A DNA stretch of 64,000 nucleotides, taken from Sedimenticola sp. Its GTDB lineage: Bacteria > Pseudomonadota > Gammaproteobacteria > Chromatiales > Chromatiaceae. The notes below the pieces were generated by a model, which did not search any database, was not told the DNA's origin, and was given only the letters and a program-made list of their open reading frames with translations. Position 1 is the first letter of the stretch; every line of letters starts with the position of its first letter. Position numbers and translations under genes: made by a program. The stretch spans positions 1 through 64,000 of the forward strand of contig DRKS01000058.1 in NCBI GenBank assembly GCA_011051655.1. Reading direction: 5' to 3'. This document shows positions 29,382-39,611 of this stretch, piece by piece.

Positions 29382-30359
29382 TCAGGAAAGGGAGGTCGGC
29401 TTGTTTTTGTTCTTTGCTTCGTTTTCGAAGATCATTTTGCGCTGACGCTCGATAAAGTCCGCGCCTGCGTCATAGCCCGAGCGGCGGTGGATGTGCTGGC
29501 GCACCGCGGTTTCCACCAGGATCGCCAGGTTGCGGCCGGGGGCCACCGGCAGGGTGACCTCCGGCGTCTCCACCCCCAGCAGTTCGCGGGTGGAATAGCT
29601 GCCCTGCAGCCGGTCCATTTGGGCCAGCTCCTCATCACTCAGTTGTTTCAGGTTGATGATGAGGCGCAGGTACTTTTCCCTTTTGATGCAACTGTCGCCG
29701 AACATGGAGCGGATGTTGAGGATGCCCAGGCCCCGCACTTCCAGGAATTCCTGCAACAGTGGCGGGCAGCTGCCGGTGAGGATGTCCGGCGCCATGAGAG
29801 AGAATTCGGGGGCGTCATCGGCAATCAGGCGGTGCCCCCGGGTGATGAGCTCCAGCGCCAGCTCGCTTTTGCCCACCGCCGGGTCGCCGGTCAGCAGCAC
29901 GCCCATGCCCAGCACCTCCAGGAATACGCCATGCAGGGTGATGGAGTCCGCCAGCGCCCGGGTAAGGTAGTACTGGAGGTTGCTCAGCAGCTTGTTGTCG
30001 GGCAGTGAGGAACGCAGCAGGGGGGTGTTGGTGCGCTCCGCGTAGTCGATGAACTCCTGATCCACTTCCGCGTTGTTGGCCAATATGACGGCGGCGGGCA
30101 GGCCCCAGAACAGCTTGTCCATGACGTCCTGGTGGGAGTTCTTCCCCAAATCCTCCAGGTAGGCCAGCTCCGCCGGGCCGATGACCTGAATGCGGTTGGG
30201 ATGGATGTTGTTGAGCTGCCCGGCCAGCGGCTGGCTTTGGGCCTCCGGCAGGCCGCCCTTCAGACGGCGGCAGCCGCCGGCCTCGCCGGCCACCCATTCC
30301 AGCGCCAGTTTGTTCTTCAGGATATCAAACAGGTCGCGGATGGTGGCCGGCACATTCAT
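29382..30359 (-). CDS. hprK: HPr kinase/phosphorylase
   Basis: Bifunctional enzyme that phosphorylates and dephosphorylates the regulatory Ser of HPr. 325 residues: N-terminal MurF-like domain and C-terminal catalytic domain with Walker A GDPAVGKSELALEL (about 160), the His/Asp region RGHRLIADDAPEF, the EVRGLGILNIRSMFG capping segment and PGRNLAILVETAVRQH. Its substrate Ser is present in the HPr encoded nearby. Overlaps ptsN by four bases. Confidence 0.95.
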   Translation of the reverse strand: MNVPATIRDLFDILKNKLALEWVAGEAGGCRRLKGGLPEAQSQPLAGQLNNIHPNRIQVIGPAELAYLEDLGKNSHQDVMDKLFWGLPAAVILANNAEVDQEFIDYAERTNTPLLRSSLPDNKLLSNLQYYLTRALADSITLHGVFLEVLGMGVLLTGDPAVGKSELALELITRGHRLIADDAPEFSLMAPDILTGSCPPLLQEFLEVRGLGILNIRSMFGDSCIKREKYLRLIINLKQLSDEELAQMDRLQGSYSTRELLGVETPEVTLPVAPGRNLAILVETAVRQHIHRRSGYDAGADFIERQRKMIFENEAKNKNKPTSLS

Positions 30360-30826
30360 GCACTTTCCTGGTACTCGCTTTCGCGCTGGATAATGGCCAT
30401 GAACTCATCCGCGTCCGACGCCTTGCGGAGCTGGTCACGGAATTCCGGGTTGCTGAACAGGGAGGCCAGCCTGGCGAGCAGCTGGAGGTGCTCCTGGGTG
30501 GCCTCGTGGGGCACCAGCAGGCCGAACACCAGGTCCACGGGCTGGCCGTCGATGGCGTCATAGTCGATGCCGGCCTTCAGGCGGACCAGGGCGCCGCAGG
30601 CCTGGGTGATGCCCTTCATGCGGGCATGCGGCAGGGCGATGCCGTATCCCAGTCCGGTGCTGCCCAGGCGCTCGCGCTCCAGCAGCTGGCTGAATACGTC
30701 TTCCTCGGAAAGGCCGGGGGCCGCGGTGCTCAGCAGCTCGCCGACCCGTTCCAGTGCGCGCTTTTTGCTGCTGGCGTGGTAGCAGCAGTCGATCCGCGCG
30801 GGGATTATGAAGTTGGGAGGAAACAT
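30356..30826 (-). CDS. ptsN: PTS EIIA-Ntr protein
   Basis: Terminal phospho-acceptor of the nitrogen-type PTS, regulating K+ transport and stress responses in other proteobacteria. 156 residues with phospho-His in GYGIALPHARMKGI (about 72) and the LVFGLLVPHEATQEHLQLLA segment. It links functionally to the trk genes of this window by family knowledge, not by adjacency. Sits between hpf and hprK. Confidence 0.95.
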   Translation of the reverse strand: MFPPNFIIPARIDCCYHASSKKRALERVGELLSTAAPGLSEEDVFSQLLERERLGSTGLGYGIALPHARMKGITQACGALVRLKAGIDYDAIDGQPVDLVFGLLVPHEATQEHLQLLARLASLFSNPEFRDQLRKASDADEFMAIIQRESEYQESA

Positions 30827-30879
30827 GGGTTTTTGTCAACGGGTTGCGCAACGGTTCCTGATGCCGAAAGGGATATGGA

Positions 30880-31194
30880 TCAGCCGCCTGCCGGCTCCAG
30901 GTTGTTGCGGTGATTGGTCATTTTCTCTTTGTGCTTTTTCACCTGCCGGTCCAGCTTGTCCACCAGGCCGTCGATGGCGGCATACATGTCTTCGTGCACC
31001 GCATCGGCAAATACGCTGGCGCCGTTCAGGTGCAGCGTGGCCTCCGCCTTTTGACGCAGTTTTTCGACGCTGAGGATAACATGGACGTTGCTGACATGAT
31101 CGAAATGGCGCTCCAGGCGCTCGAATTTGGTATCGACATAGCTGCGCAGGGCGTTGGTGATATCGACATGATGTCCGGTCAGGTTGATTTGCAT
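30880..31194 (-). CDS. hpf: Ribosome hibernation promoting factor, short form
   Basis: 104-residue HPF that binds the 30S decoding region during stationary phase. ATG 31194 follows CAGGAGTTCAAC, a good ribosome-binding site; an upstream extension is unsupported. Fold recognised from MQINLTGHHVDITNALRSYV and KAEATLHLNGASVFADAVHE. Lies directly after rpoN, as in Enterobacteria. Confidence 0.96.
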   Translation of the reverse strand: MQINLTGHHVDITNALRSYVDTKFERLERHFDHVSNVHVILSVEKLRQKAEATLHLNGASVFADAVHEDMYAAIDGLVDKLDRQVKKHKEKMTNHRNNLEPAGG

Positions 31195-31222
31195 GTTGAA
31201 CTCCTGTTGGTTGGCGCAAGGC

Positions 31223-32695
31223 CTATACCAGGCGCTTGCGTTCGTTGGATGGCGGAATCGCCATCGATTCACGGTACTTGGCAACGGTGCGCCGGGCAAC
31301 CTTGATGCCTTGCTCCGAGAGTATGGATGCGATTTTGTTGTCGCTGAGCGGCTTGTTGGGCTTTTCAGCGGCGATCAGCTTCTTGATGAGGGCGCGGATC
31401 GCAGTGGCCGAGCACTCACCGCCTCCGGCCGTACCGACATGGCTGGAAAAGAAGTATTTGAATTCCAGGGTACCGCGGGGGGTGTGCATGTATTTCTGGG
31501 TGGTGACCCGTGAAATGGTCGATTCATGCATCTCCAGGGCCTCGGCCACGTCCCTGAGAACCAGGGGCTTCATGGCCTCTTCGCCATAGTCGAAGAAGGC
31601 CCGCTGGAATTCCACGATCTTGGTGGCCACCCTGAGCAGGGTGTCATTGCGGCTCTGCAGGCTTTTGATGAACCACCGGGCCTCTTGCAGATGGTTTTTC
31701 AGATAGGTGTTGTCTTCGCTGGTATCCGCACGCCGGATCAGCCGGGCGTAATCCGCGTTCACCCGCAGGCGCGGCGTGGCCTCCGGGTTCAGCTCTACAT
31801 GCCAGTGGCCGTTTTTCTTGAATACGAACACGTCGGGCACCACGTATTGGGGGTGCGCCTCCGCGATCAGGGTGCCGGGATGGGGGTGGAGCGAGCGGAT
31901 CAGCCGGTTGACGCTGGATATCTCTTCGTCGGACAGCTTCAGGGCCTGCTTTATCTGATTCCGGTCCTGGTGCGCCAGAAGGTCGAAATGGTCTTTCACC
32001 AGGAGGGTCGCCTCTTTCAGGAAGGGGGTTCCCGCCGGCATCTGGCGCAGCTGGATGAGCAGGCATTCCCGGGGGTCCCTGGCGGCGACGCCGGCGGGAT
32101 CGAAGCTTTGAACCTGATGCAGCACCGCCTCCACTTCCGAGAGGTCGATGTCGTCGTCTTCCAGGCCGGCATGGATGTCCTCCAGGCTGCTGCTGAGGTA
32201 GCCGTCCTCGTTCACCGCGTCGATGATGGCGGTGGCGATGGCCAGATCGCGGTCGCTGAAGACGGTGAGGTTCATCTGCCAGGCCAGGTGATCGTGCAGG
32301 GTCGGGGAGCTCCCCCGCTGCAGCAGAAAGTCATTGTCGCCGCTGCTTTCCCGCTGGGCGCCGGAGAGCGGCGGGGTCAGGCTGTCGTAGATGTCGTCCC
32401 AGGCGGTGTCCACCGGCAGGTCGTCCGGGATACCGCTGGCCTCGGCGTCTATTTCCCGCTCGTTATCAGCGTCGTTGCCGGTCGCCTCGCCGGTGGCATC
32501 GGGCCGGTCGGCACCGTTGAGGGACTCCCGGGCGGCGCCTTCCTCCTCGGTCTCCAGCATGAGGTTGGAATCGAGGGCGTCCTGGATCTCCTGCTTGAGA
32601 TCCAGGGTGGACAGTTGCAGCAACCTTATGGCCTGCTGCAGTTGCGGCGTCATGGTGAGGTACTGTCCGAGGCGAAGCTGGAGTGATTGCTTCAT
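31223..32695 (-). CDS. rpoN: RNA polymerase sigma-54 factor
   Basis: 490 residues. Region I is Gln/Leu rich ([20 protein letters not shown]), region II is acidic (about 45-130), then the core-binding domain, a helix-turn-helix ([20 protein letters not shown]) and the C-terminal RpoN box [10 protein letters not shown] that reads the -24 element. Sigma-54 therefore is available, although the NtrX in this window lacks the loop needed to contact it. Confidence 0.97.
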   Translation of the reverse strand: MKQSLQLRLGQYLTMTPQLQQAIRLLQLSTLDLKQEIQDALDSNLMLETEEEGAARESLNGADRPDATGEATGNDADNEREIDAEASGIPDDLPVDTAWDDIYDSLTPPLSGAQRESSGDNDFLLQRGSSPTLHDHLAWQMNLTVFSDRDLAIATAIIDAVNEDGYLSSSLEDIHAGLEDDDIDLSEVEAVLHQVQSFDPAGVAARDPRECLLIQLRQMPAGTPFLKEATLLVKDHFDLLAHQDRNQIKQALKLSDEEISSVNRLIRSLHPHPGTLIAEAHPQYVVPDVFVFKKNGHWHVELNPEATPRLRVNADYARLIRRADTSEDNTYLKNHLQEARWFIKSLQSRNDTLLRVATKIVEFQRAFFDYGEEAMKPLVLRDVAEALEMHESTISRVTTQKYMHTPRGTLEFKYFFSSHVGTAGGGECSATAIRALIKKLIAAEKPNKPLSDNKIASILSEQGIKVARRTVAKYRESMAIPPSNERKRLV

Positions 32696-32788
32696 ACGGG
32701 ATTGGCGTGGCGGAGTCGGTGCATCTTTTGTGTCGGTTCCCTATGGGTCATTCTAGCGCAAAAAACCGCCACCCTGGGACAGTCATTC

Positions 32789-33514
32789 CTACATGCTGAA
32801 ATCTTCGCCAAGGTAGACGGCGCGGACCTCGTTATGGGCAAGGAGTTGTTCCGGTTTCCCTTCCGCCAGCACGGAGCCCTCGTTGATGATGCAGGCCGAG
32901 TCACAAATACCGAGGGTCTCCCGCACATTGTGGTCGGTGATCAGGATGCCGATGCCTTTTTCCGCCAGATGCCGGATGATCTTCTGGATGTCCACCACGG
33001 AAATCGGATCCACCCCGGCGAAAGGCTCGTCCAGCAGGATGAAGCGCGGCTCCATAGCCAGGGTGCGGGCGATTTCCAGCCGGCGCCGCTCCCCCCCCGA
33101 AAGGCTCATGGCAAGGCTGTCCTGCAGGTGGCCGATGTTCAGCTCGTGGAGCAGGTTGGCGCAAATCCTCTGCTGCTGGCTGCGGGAGAGCTCCCCGCGG
33201 GTTTCCAGGATGGCGAGGATGTTGTCCCGGGTGCTGAGCTTGCGGAATATGGACGGTTCCTGGGCCAGATAACCCAGCCCGAGACGGGCGCGGGCGTGCA
33301 TGGGCAAAAGGGTGATGTCGTGGCGGTTGAGGAAAATGCTGCCCTCCTCCACCGGAACCAGGCCCACGATCATGTAGAAGCAGGTGGTCTTGCCGGCCCC
33401 GTTGGGACCCAGCAGGCCCACCACCTTGCCGCTGGAGACCTTCAGCGACACCCCGTTGACGACCCGCCGCTTGCGGTAATGTTTGATCAGGCCATGGGCC
33501 TCGAGTACGGTCAT
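32789..33514 (-). CDS. lptB: LPS export ABC transporter ATPase LptB
   Basis: Cytoplasmic ATPase that drives LPS extraction with LptFG. 241 residues: Walker [17 protein letters not shown]-loop YLAQEPSIF, signature [14 protein letters not shown], Walker [14 protein letters not shown], switch His in [10 protein letters not shown]. Overlaps lptA by ATGA. Confidence 0.97.
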   Translation of the reverse strand: MTVLEAHGLIKHYRKRRVVNGVSLKVSSGKVVGLLGPNGAGKTTCFYMIVGLVPVEEGSIFLNRHDITLLPMHARARLGLGYLAQEPSIFRKLSTRDNILAILETRGELSRSQQQRICANLLHELNIGHLQDSLAMSLSGGERRRLEIARTLAMEPRFILLDEPFAGVDPISVVDIQKIIRHLAEKGIGILITDHNVRETLGICDSACIINEGSVLAEGKPEQLLAHNEVRAVYLGEDFSM

Positions 33515-34077
33515 TTCCCGGCGTCTTTTTTCTTGCGGGGGGCGATGGTGGTTCTCACCCGTGTCTTGGTCCTTGTCTTTTTCCCGCTCTTTGCCACCGC
33601 CGCCCCGGCCTTCATCACCGCCCTGACCCGGTCATAGGTGATGCGCTCGCTTTCGAGCTTGTGGCCGTCGCCGGGAAAGAGCTTGGCATTGCCGATCAGG
33701 TAGAGGAGTTCGCTGTTGATGTGGTATTTGACTCGCCTGGCGGTGCCCCTGACGTCTTCCTGCTTGCCGTCCGGGCGCTGGCGGAAGCGCACCGGATTGC
33801 CTTCCGCCTCCAGCCGGTCGCTTTCGTCGTCGTTCTGGTAGATGGTGACCTTGTCCGCCTTCAGGCGGATGCTGCCCTGCTGCATTTCAACGTTGCCATA
33901 GTAGATGGTGACGCCTTTGCTTTCGTCGATTTCCATGCCATCCGCCTCCACCTCGATGGGCTGATCCTTGTCGGTGGAAAGGGCCAGGGCATGGCCCGCG
34001 CACAGGAGCAGCGCCAACAGCAGGGCAAGGGCGGCGGGGCGCTGGTTGCCGGGGGTGAATGGGTCATTTGATTTCAT
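33511..34077 (-). CDS. lptA: LPS transport periplasmic protein LptA
   Basis: Periplasmic beta-jellyroll bridge for LPS. 188 residues from ATG 34077, overlapping the lptC stop. Signal peptide (about 13-33, [17 protein letters not shown]) then OstA-like repeats ([35 protein letters not shown]). The last 25 residues are an unusual Lys/Arg/Thr-rich tail ([16 protein letters not shown]) beyond the normal end of the fold. Confidence 0.93.
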   Translation of the reverse strand: MKSNDPFTPGNQRPAALALLLALLLCAGHALALSTDKDQPIEVEADGMEIDESKGVTIYYGNVEMQQGSIRLKADKVTIYQNDDESDRLEAEGNPVRFRQRPDGKQEDVRGTARRVKYHINSELLYLIGNAKLFPGDGHKLESERITYDRVRAVMKAGAAVAKSGKKTRTKTRVRTTIAPRKKKDAGK

Positions 34078-34627
34078 AATGTCCTCGCACATTCGAGAGA
34101 AATTTCATGCGTACCGGTTTTGTCAGCCACGCCTGCATGCCGATGGATGTCTGCCAGCTTTTCTGGCTGCGGATTTTGACCTTTTCGTCCGTCTCCGCGT
34201 AATTCTCCCGGGGCCTGACGCGCAGATCCCGGGTTGTGATATGCACCGGACGGATCCCCGGGGCGGCCGCCCGGTCGATCTTTACCTCCCCGTTCAGCAG
34301 CACGAGCTTGCCGTCCCCCGAGACCCAGCCGGTCTCCGAGCGGACCCGCCACGGCGGGGTGTCGGCCTCATACAGGACCAGGTGGGGACGGGTGAGTTCC
34401 GTGCTGTCGTCGTCAGGATAATGCAACATGCGCTCCGCCGTCAGCTTCTGTTTCGGCTTGCCGTCCGGGCCCATGGTGGTGACCGTAAAGTCATCCACGT
34501 AATAATCCGGCGTATGTCCGTCCGGACCTCCCCCGGAACCGCCCTCGTCACTGCTTTGAAGCAACCACCAACTGCCGCCGGCAAGCAGGACGAACAGGGC
34601 GCCTACCATGAGATTTTTATTATCCAC
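34064..34627 (-). CDS. lptC: LPS export protein LptC
   Basis: Inner-membrane bitopic protein linking LptBFG to LptA. 187 residues from GTG 34627 (or ATG 34609). One N-terminal membrane helix (MVGALFVLLAGGSWWLLQ) and a periplasmic jellyroll with DFTVTTMGPDGKPKQKLTAE and ETGWVSGDGKLVLLNGEV. Between kdsC and lptA. Confidence 0.93.
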   Translation of the reverse strand: MDNKNLMVGALFVLLAGGSWWLLQSSDEGGSGGGPDGHTPDYYVDDFTVTTMGPDGKPKQKLTAERMLHYPDDDSTELTRPHLVLYEADTPPWRVRSETGWVSGDGKLVLLNGEVKIDRAAAPGIRPVHITTRDLRVRPRENYAETDEKVKIRSQKSWQTSIGMQAWLTKPVRMKFLSNVRGHYEIK

Positions 34628-34652
34628 AGCAAGAGGTTTCAGCGTATGGGGC

Positions 34653-35180
34653 CTAGGGCGCCAGATAGGCCTGGAAGGCCTTGTCCAGGGTGCCCTGGGC
34701 CTTCATGATGAGTTCGCAGACCTCCCGCGCCGCGCCCCGGCCGCCCGGGGACGGGGTTTGCCAGTGGGCATGCTGCCTGACCAGGGCATGGGCGTCCCCA
34801 ACCGCCACGGCCAGGCCGGTTCGGCGCATCAGGGGCAGGTCGATGAGGTCGTCGCCGACATAGGCGGCCTGCGCATCGTCCAGCCCCAGTTTTTGCATCA
34901 GTTCCTCGTAGGCCGGGAGCTTTTCCTGCCGGCCCTGGTAGACATGGGTTATGCCGAGGCTCTCCATGCGCCGGCTCACGAGGGCGGAGCTGCGGGCGGT
35001 GATGATGCCGATCTCGACACCGGAGTTCAAAAGCATTTTCATGCCCAGGCCGTCCTTGATGTTGAATGCCTTGAGTTCTTCGCCATTGTTGCCCAGGTAC
35101 AGGCTGCCGTCGGTCAACACGCCGTCCACATCGAAGATGACGAGACGGATGCGGGCGGCTTTTATCAGGATGTCTTGCAT
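34653..35180 (-). CDS. kdsC: KDO-8-phosphate phosphatase
   Basis: HAD-family phosphatase making KDO for LPS. 175 residues with DVDGVLTDGSLYLG (nucleophile Asp), ITARSS, and VGDDLIDLPLM; it is the tetrameric C0-type without a cap. Co-directional with kdsD upstream. Confidence 0.96.
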   Translation of the reverse strand: MQDILIKAARIRLVIFDVDGVLTDGSLYLGNNGEELKAFNIKDGLGMKMLLNSGVEIGIITARSSALVSRRMESLGITHVYQGRQEKLPAYEELMQKLGLDDAQAAYVGDDLIDLPLMRRTGLAVAVGDAHALVRQHAHWQTPSPGGRGAAREVCELIMKAQGTLDKAFQAYLAP

Positions 35181-35187
35181 TGACTGG

Positions 35188-35280
35188 GGTTTCCGGTTTT
35201 CGGTTTACGGTTTGCAGCGAGGCGGGTTGCACACAATCGATTTCAAAAGATTCGGAACCGTCGACTGTAAACCGGGAACC
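35188..35280 (+). repeat. Tandem heptamers GGTTTNC between kdsC and kdsD
   Basis: Four head-to-tail heptamers at 35188-35215: GGTTTCC, GGTTTTC, GGTTTAC, GGTTTGC. Two inverted units (GTAAACC, GGGAACC) follow at 35267-35280 and could pair with them. Structure is like the short tandemly repeated repetitive sequences of cyanobacteria. Confidence 0.75.
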
Positions 35281-35292
35281 TTCCTGCCTGGC

Positions 35293-36291
35293 TTATACTA
35301 CGCCTGCCCGCAGCAGGTCGTGCATATTGAGCGCGCCGATCAACCGCTGCTCCTCGTCCAGCACCAGCAGGGCGTTGATCTTTTTTTCCTCCATGATCTG
35401 CAGCGCTTCGGCGGCCAGCTGGTTTGGGCGGGCCGTGGTGCAGCCGGTGGTCATGACGTCGGCCAGTTTGCATTGGCGGATGTCCAGGCCCCTGTCCAGG
35501 GTGCGCCGCAGATCGCCATCGGTGAAGATGCCCGCCAGCCGGCCCTGGTCGTCGATGGCGGCGGTCATGCCCAGGCCCTTGTTGGTCATCTCTATCAGGG
35601 CCTGCGGAAGCGCGGCCTTCACGTTGACCCGGGGGATGGCGGCGCCGGTGTGCATGATATCACCGATATGCAGCAGCAGGCGCCGGCCCAGGGTGCCACC
35701 GGGGTGGGAGCGGGCGAAATCCTCTTCGGTGAAGCCGCGCGCCTCCAGCAGGGCGATGGCCATGGCGTCGCCCATGGCGAGGGTGGCGGTGGTGCTGGAG
35801 GTGGGGGCCAGGTTCAGCGGGCAGGCCTCCTGCTCGACGCTGACGTCGATGTGGACATCGGCCTCGCGGGCCAGGTTGGAGTCCGGTCTGCCGGTCATGG
35901 CGATGAGGGGTGCGCCGAGGCGCTTGATCAGGGGCAGGATGGTCAGCAGTTCTTCGGTTTCCCCGGAGTTCGACAGAATGAGCACCACGTCCCTGGTGGT
36001 GATCATGCCCAGGTCGCCATGACTGGCCTCGCCGGGGTGGACGAAAAAGGCCGGGCTGCCGGTGCTGGCCAGGGTGGCGGCGATCTTGCCGCCGATATGG
36101 CCCGATTTGCCCATGCCGGTGACGATGATGCGGCCTTCGCACTCCAGCATGTAGGCGCAGGCGCGGGCGAAATCGCTGTTTATGCGCCGGGCCAGGGCCT
36201 CCACCGCCCGGGCCTCGGTCTTGATGACGGCCAGGCCCAGGGCCTGCAGTTTGCTGGTTTGCTCAGGGGAGAGCCGTGCTGCTTTGGTCAT
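35293..36291 (-). CDS. kdsD: Arabinose-5-phosphate isomerase
   Basis: Interconverts ribulose-5-P and arabinose-5-P, first step of KDO synthesis. 332 residues: SIS domain (VTGMGKSGHIGGKIAATLAS, HPGEASHGDLGM) and two C-terminal CBS motifs (about 205-330). Overlaps the upstream exchanger gene by four bases. Confidence 0.96.
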   Translation of the reverse strand: MTKAARLSPEQTSKLQALGLAVIKTEARAVEALARRINSDFARACAYMLECEGRIIVTGMGKSGHIGGKIAATLASTGSPAFFVHPGEASHGDLGMITTRDVVLILSNSGETEELLTILPLIKRLGAPLIAMTGRPDSNLAREADVHIDVSVEQEACPLNLAPTSSTTATLAMGDAMAIALLEARGFTEEDFARSHPGGTLGRRLLLHIGDIMHTGAAIPRVNVKAALPQALIEMTNKGLGMTAAIDDQGRLAGIFTDGDLRRTLDRGLDIRQCKLADVMTTGCTTARPNQLAAEALQIMEEKKINALLVLDEEQRLIGALNMHDLLRAGVV

Positions 36292-37313
36292 GCTGTTTTG
36301 TCATCCGGGGTTGTCATCACGGCCCGGTCAACGGGCCCGCCGGCCTCATCGGCATCGAGAAACAGCAGGCCTTGGTAGCCGATGAAGCACAGGACCAGGA
36401 ACATCCCCTCCAGGCGGTTGATCCGCCCTGCTCCACCAAAGCCATAACCCATAATGAATACCGCCAGCGTCAGGCCGATCATGACCGGCAGGTCCCGGCT
36501 CAGCGCCTCCGGGGCAAAGGCACCGGGCATGATGATGCCCGGCACTGCGAGCACGGCCAGCAGATTATACATATTGGAACCAATGACATTGCCGATGGCG
36601 ATGTCGTGTTCGTTTTTCAGTGCGCTGGTGATGGATGCGGCCAGTTCCGGCAGGCTGGTGCCGAGGGCGATAATGGTGAGACCGATGACCAGATCGCTGA
36701 TGCCGAAGGAGGTTGCGATATTCACGGCGCCCCACACCAGGATGCGGGAGCTGATGAGCAGCAGGACAAGGCCGGTCAGAAACCAGAACGCGGCCGCCGG
36801 GGTACTCATGGTCTCGGGGATCTCCGCCTCGAACTCCATTTCCATGGGGTCGCTGCCCGCCCGGCTGCGCAGGCCGATGCGCACCATGCCGTACATCACC
36901 AGCACCAGGCCGGCCAGCAGGATGAGGCCGTCCAGCCGCCCCAGCCTGCCATCCAGCATGAGCACCAGCACCCCCAGACAGATGGCCAGCAGGATGGGGT
37001 ATTCGCGCCGCAGGGTATCGGAGTGCACGCTGAGCGGCGTGATCAGGGCGGTAACGCCCAGGATCAGGCCGATATTGGCGATGTTCGAGCCCAGCGCATT
37101 GCCGATGGCCAGTCCCGCATTGCCTTGAAAGGAGGCCACGGTGGAAACGAGGATCTCCGGGGCCGAGGTGCCGAAGCCCACAATGGTCAGGCCGATCAGC
37201 ATGGGGGAGAGCCCCAGGTTGCGGGCAATGGCCGCCGCGCCGATGACAAAGCGGTCGGCGCCCCAGACAAGAACCGCGAAACCAACGACAATAGCGCTTA
37301 AATTCAGTAGCAT
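36288..37313 (-). CDS. yrbG: Calcium/sodium antiporter family protein
   Basis: Inner-membrane exchanger, 341 residues, about ten helices in two inverted halves. Alpha repeats: TIVGFGTSAPEILVSTVAS with AIGNALGSNIANIGLILG, and TIIALGTSLPELAASITSA with AIGNVIGSNMYNLLAVL. First gene of the minus-strand kds-lpt-rpoN run, divergent from mla; the E. coli homolog is in the same place. Confidence 0.95.
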   Translation of the reverse strand: MLLNLSAIVVGFAVLVWGADRFVIGAAAIARNLGLSPMLIGLTIVGFGTSAPEILVSTVASFQGNAGLAIGNALGSNIANIGLILGVTALITPLSVHSDTLRREYPILLAICLGVLVLMLDGRLGRLDGLILLAGLVLVMYGMVRIGLRSRAGSDPMEMEFEAEIPETMSTPAAAFWFLTGLVLLLISSRILVWGAVNIATSFGISDLVIGLTIIALGTSLPELAASITSALKNEHDIAIGNVIGSNMYNLLAVLAVPGIIMPGAFAPEALSRDLPVMIGLTLAVFIMGYGFGGAGRINRLEGMFLVLCFIGYQGLLFLDADEAGGPVDRAVMTTPDDKTA

Positions 37314-37512
37314 GGAAACAAGGAGGGCCCGCTCAATCTGGTCATGGGAAAAATAATTATTCTTTCAGACCCATGCGGGATTGTCCAAGGCGGCTTGACG
37401 CTGTCAATTATAAGGGGTGAAAATGCGGCGTTTTAATGGCCGGAGATTTTTTGCGTGCACCCCCTCAAAACCCGTGGATGACTGCAAGACAGGGACCGAA
37501 ACAATAAGAGCC

Positions 37513-38358
37513 ATGCCCCATTCCGCCAACAGCAATGAACCCCTGGTCAAAATCCGCGGCCTGCGTTTTTTTCGCGGCGACCGGCCCATCTTCGACGGCG
37601 TGGACATCGATATTCCCCGGGGGTCGATTACGGCCATCATGGGGCCCAGCGGCACGGGCAAGACCACCTTGCTGAAGCTGATCGGGGGGCAGTTGCGGCC
37701 CCAGGCCGGCACCATCCATGTGGACGGCCAGGATGTCCACCGCCTGGCCCTGCGCGATCTCTATAAATTGCGCATGCGCATGGGCATGCTGTTTCAGAGC
37801 GGCGCGCTGCTGACGGATATCAACGTCTACGAAAACGTGGCCTATCCCTTGCGCGAGCATACCCGGCTGCCCCAGTCGATGATCCGCAAGCTGGTACTGA
37901 TGAAGCTGGAGGCGGTGGGGCTGCGCGGCGCCCGGGATCTGATGCCGGCGGAGCTCTCCGGCGGCATGGCCCGGCGGGTTGCGCTGGCCCGGGCCATCGC
38001 CCTGGATCCCATGATGATCATGTACGACGAGCCCTTCACCGGCCAGGATCCCATTTCCATGGGGGTGCTGGCCCAGCTCATCCGCCGGCTCAACAGCGCC
38101 AGCAGCCTGACCAGCATGGTGGTCTCCCACGATGTGCATGAGACGGCGGAGATCGCGGATATCACTTATGTGATCGCCAACGGCGAGGTGGTCGCCAGCG
38201 GCCCCAGCAAGGAAGTGCTCAATTCGGACTGCCCCTGGGTGCGGCAGTTCATGCGGGGCGAGGCGGATGGCCCGGTTCCCCTGCATTTCCCGACGAAAAG
38301 ATCCCTGGAAGAGGATATATTGGGCGAAGCCCACAGGAAAACGGGGACATGCCGTTGA
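37513..38358 (+). CDS. mlaF: Mla lipid transport ATPase MlaF
   Basis: ATPase of the MlaFEDB complex that moves phospholipids for outer-membrane asymmetry. 281 residues from ATG 37513. Walker [16 protein letters not shown]-loop [11 protein letters not shown], signature [13 protein letters not shown], Walker [14 protein letters not shown], His switch SHDVHE. Overlaps mlaE by ten bases. Confidence 0.97.
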   Translation: MPHSANSNEPLVKIRGLRFFRGDRPIFDGVDIDIPRGSITAIMGPSGTGKTTLLKLIGGQLRPQAGTIHVDGQDVHRLALRDLYKLRMRMGMLFQSGALLTDINVYENVAYPLREHTRLPQSMIRKLVLMKLEAVGLRGARDLMPAELSGGMARRVALARAIALDPMMIMYDEPFTGQDPISMGVLAQLIRRLNSASSLTSMVVSHDVHETAEIADITYVIANGEVVASGPSKEVLNSDCPWVRQFMRGEADGPVPLHFPTKRSLEEDILGEAHRKTGTCR

Positions 38359-39134
38359 TGGAGTCCCTTGCGCAACTCGGCCGGATAGGCCTGGGCATTT
38401 TCGAACGCCTGGGGCGGGGGCACCTGCTGCTGGCCCACATCCTGGCGGGGCTGGGGCCGCTGGCCGTGCGGCCGCGCCTGCTCATTATCCAAATCCATTC
38501 GGTGGGGGTGCTGTCGCTGCTCATCATCACGGTGTCGGGGCTGTTCGTCGGCATGGTGCTGGCCCTGCAGGGGCATTACACCCTGTCCCAGTTCGGGGCC
38601 GAGGACAGCCTGGGCATCATGGTGGCCGCAGCCCTGGTGAGAGAGCTTGGGCCGGTGGTGACGGCGCTGTTGTTTGCGGGGCGGGCGGGTTCCGCCCTGA
38701 CCGCCGAGATCGGCCTGATGAAGGCCACCGAGCAGTTGTCCGGCCTGGAAATGATGGCGGTGGACCCGGTCAAGCGGGTATTGACGCCCAGGTTCCTGGC
38801 GGGCCTGATTTCCATGCCGCTGCTGGCGGCCATTTTCAGCATGGTGGGCGTGCTGGGCGGCCACTTCGTCGGCATCGGGCTGCTGGGCGTGGACGAGGGC
38901 GCGTATTGGTCGCAAATGCAGGCCAAGATCGATCTGCATGAGGATATCTATAACGGCGTCATCAAGTCCCTGGTGTTCGGGTTTGTCTGCACCTGGATAG
39001 CCTTGTTTCAGGGCTATGACGCCACGCCGACCTCGGAAGGGGTGAGCCGGGCGACGACCAGGACCGTGGTGCACTCGGCACTGGCGGTGCTCGGGCTGGA
39101 TTTCGTATTGACGGCACTGATGTTTGGGGATTAA
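38349..39134 (+). CDS. mlaE: Mla lipid transport permease MlaE
   Basis: Integral permease, 261 residues, five or six helices. Family motif [30 protein letters not shown] lies in the middle (about 97-126). Encoded between the ATPase and the MCE subunit. Confidence 0.97.
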   Translation: MPLMESLAQLGRIGLGIFERLGRGHLLLAHILAGLGPLAVRPRLLIIQIHSVGVLSLLIITVSGLFVGMVLALQGHYTLSQFGAEDSLGIMVAAALVRELGPVVTALLFAGRAGSALTAEIGLMKATEQLSGLEMMAVDPVKRVLTPRFLAGLISMPLLAAIFSMVGVLGGHFVGIGLLGVDEGAYWSQMQAKIDLHEDIYNGVIKSLVFGFVCTWIALFQGYDATPTSEGVSRATTRTVVHSALAVLGLDFVLTALMFGD

Positions 39135-39137
39135 GCG

Positions 39138-39611
39138 ATGGTACAGACGAGAACCATGGAAATTCTGGTGGGGGCCTTCATGGCCGCCGGTTTCGTGGCC
39201 CTGTTCTTTCTGGCGATGCAGGTCAGTAACCTGAGCGCCATCAGCGAGGGGGATGGATATCACGTCACCGCACGATTCGATAACATCGGCGGACTCAAGG
39301 TGCGCTCGCCGGTCGCGATGGCGGGGGTGCGTATCGGCCGGGTTACCGCTATCACCTTCGACGATACGACCTACGAGGCGGTCGTCACCATGCTGATCGA
39401 CAGCAACCGCAACACCATCCCGGAGGACACCTTCGCCAAGATATACACCTCGGGCCTGCTGGGCGAGCAGTATATCGGCCTGGATCCGGGGGGCAGCGAG
39501 GAATTCCTCAAGGAGGGCAGCCATATTTCGCTTACCCAGTCCGCGCTGGTATTGGAGGAGATCATCGGCCAGTTCCTGTTCAGCAAGGCGGAGGAAGGCG
39601 GTGATGAATAA
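39138..39611 (+). CDS. mlaD: Mla MCE-domain subunit MlaD
   Basis: Inner-membrane anchored MCE protein that forms a hexameric lipid pore. 157 residues: one membrane helix (about 9-28), MCE domain (DNIGGLKVRSPVAMAGVRIG, YTSGLLGEQYIGLDPG) and a short helical tail. Overlaps mlaC by eight bases. Confidence 0.96.
   Translation: MVQTRTMEILVGAFMAAGFVALFFLAMQVSNLSAISEGDGYHVTARFDNIGGLKVRSPVAMAGVRIGRVTAITFDDTTYEAVVTMLIDSNRNTIPEDTFAKIYTSGLLGEQYIGLDPGGSEEFLKEGSHISLTQSALVLEEIIGQFLFSKAEEGGDE

Noticed and set aside
35700-37300. Plus-strand frames opposite kdsD and yrbG
   Set aside because: Both are antisense to clear SIS/CBS and exchanger proteins and have no motifs.
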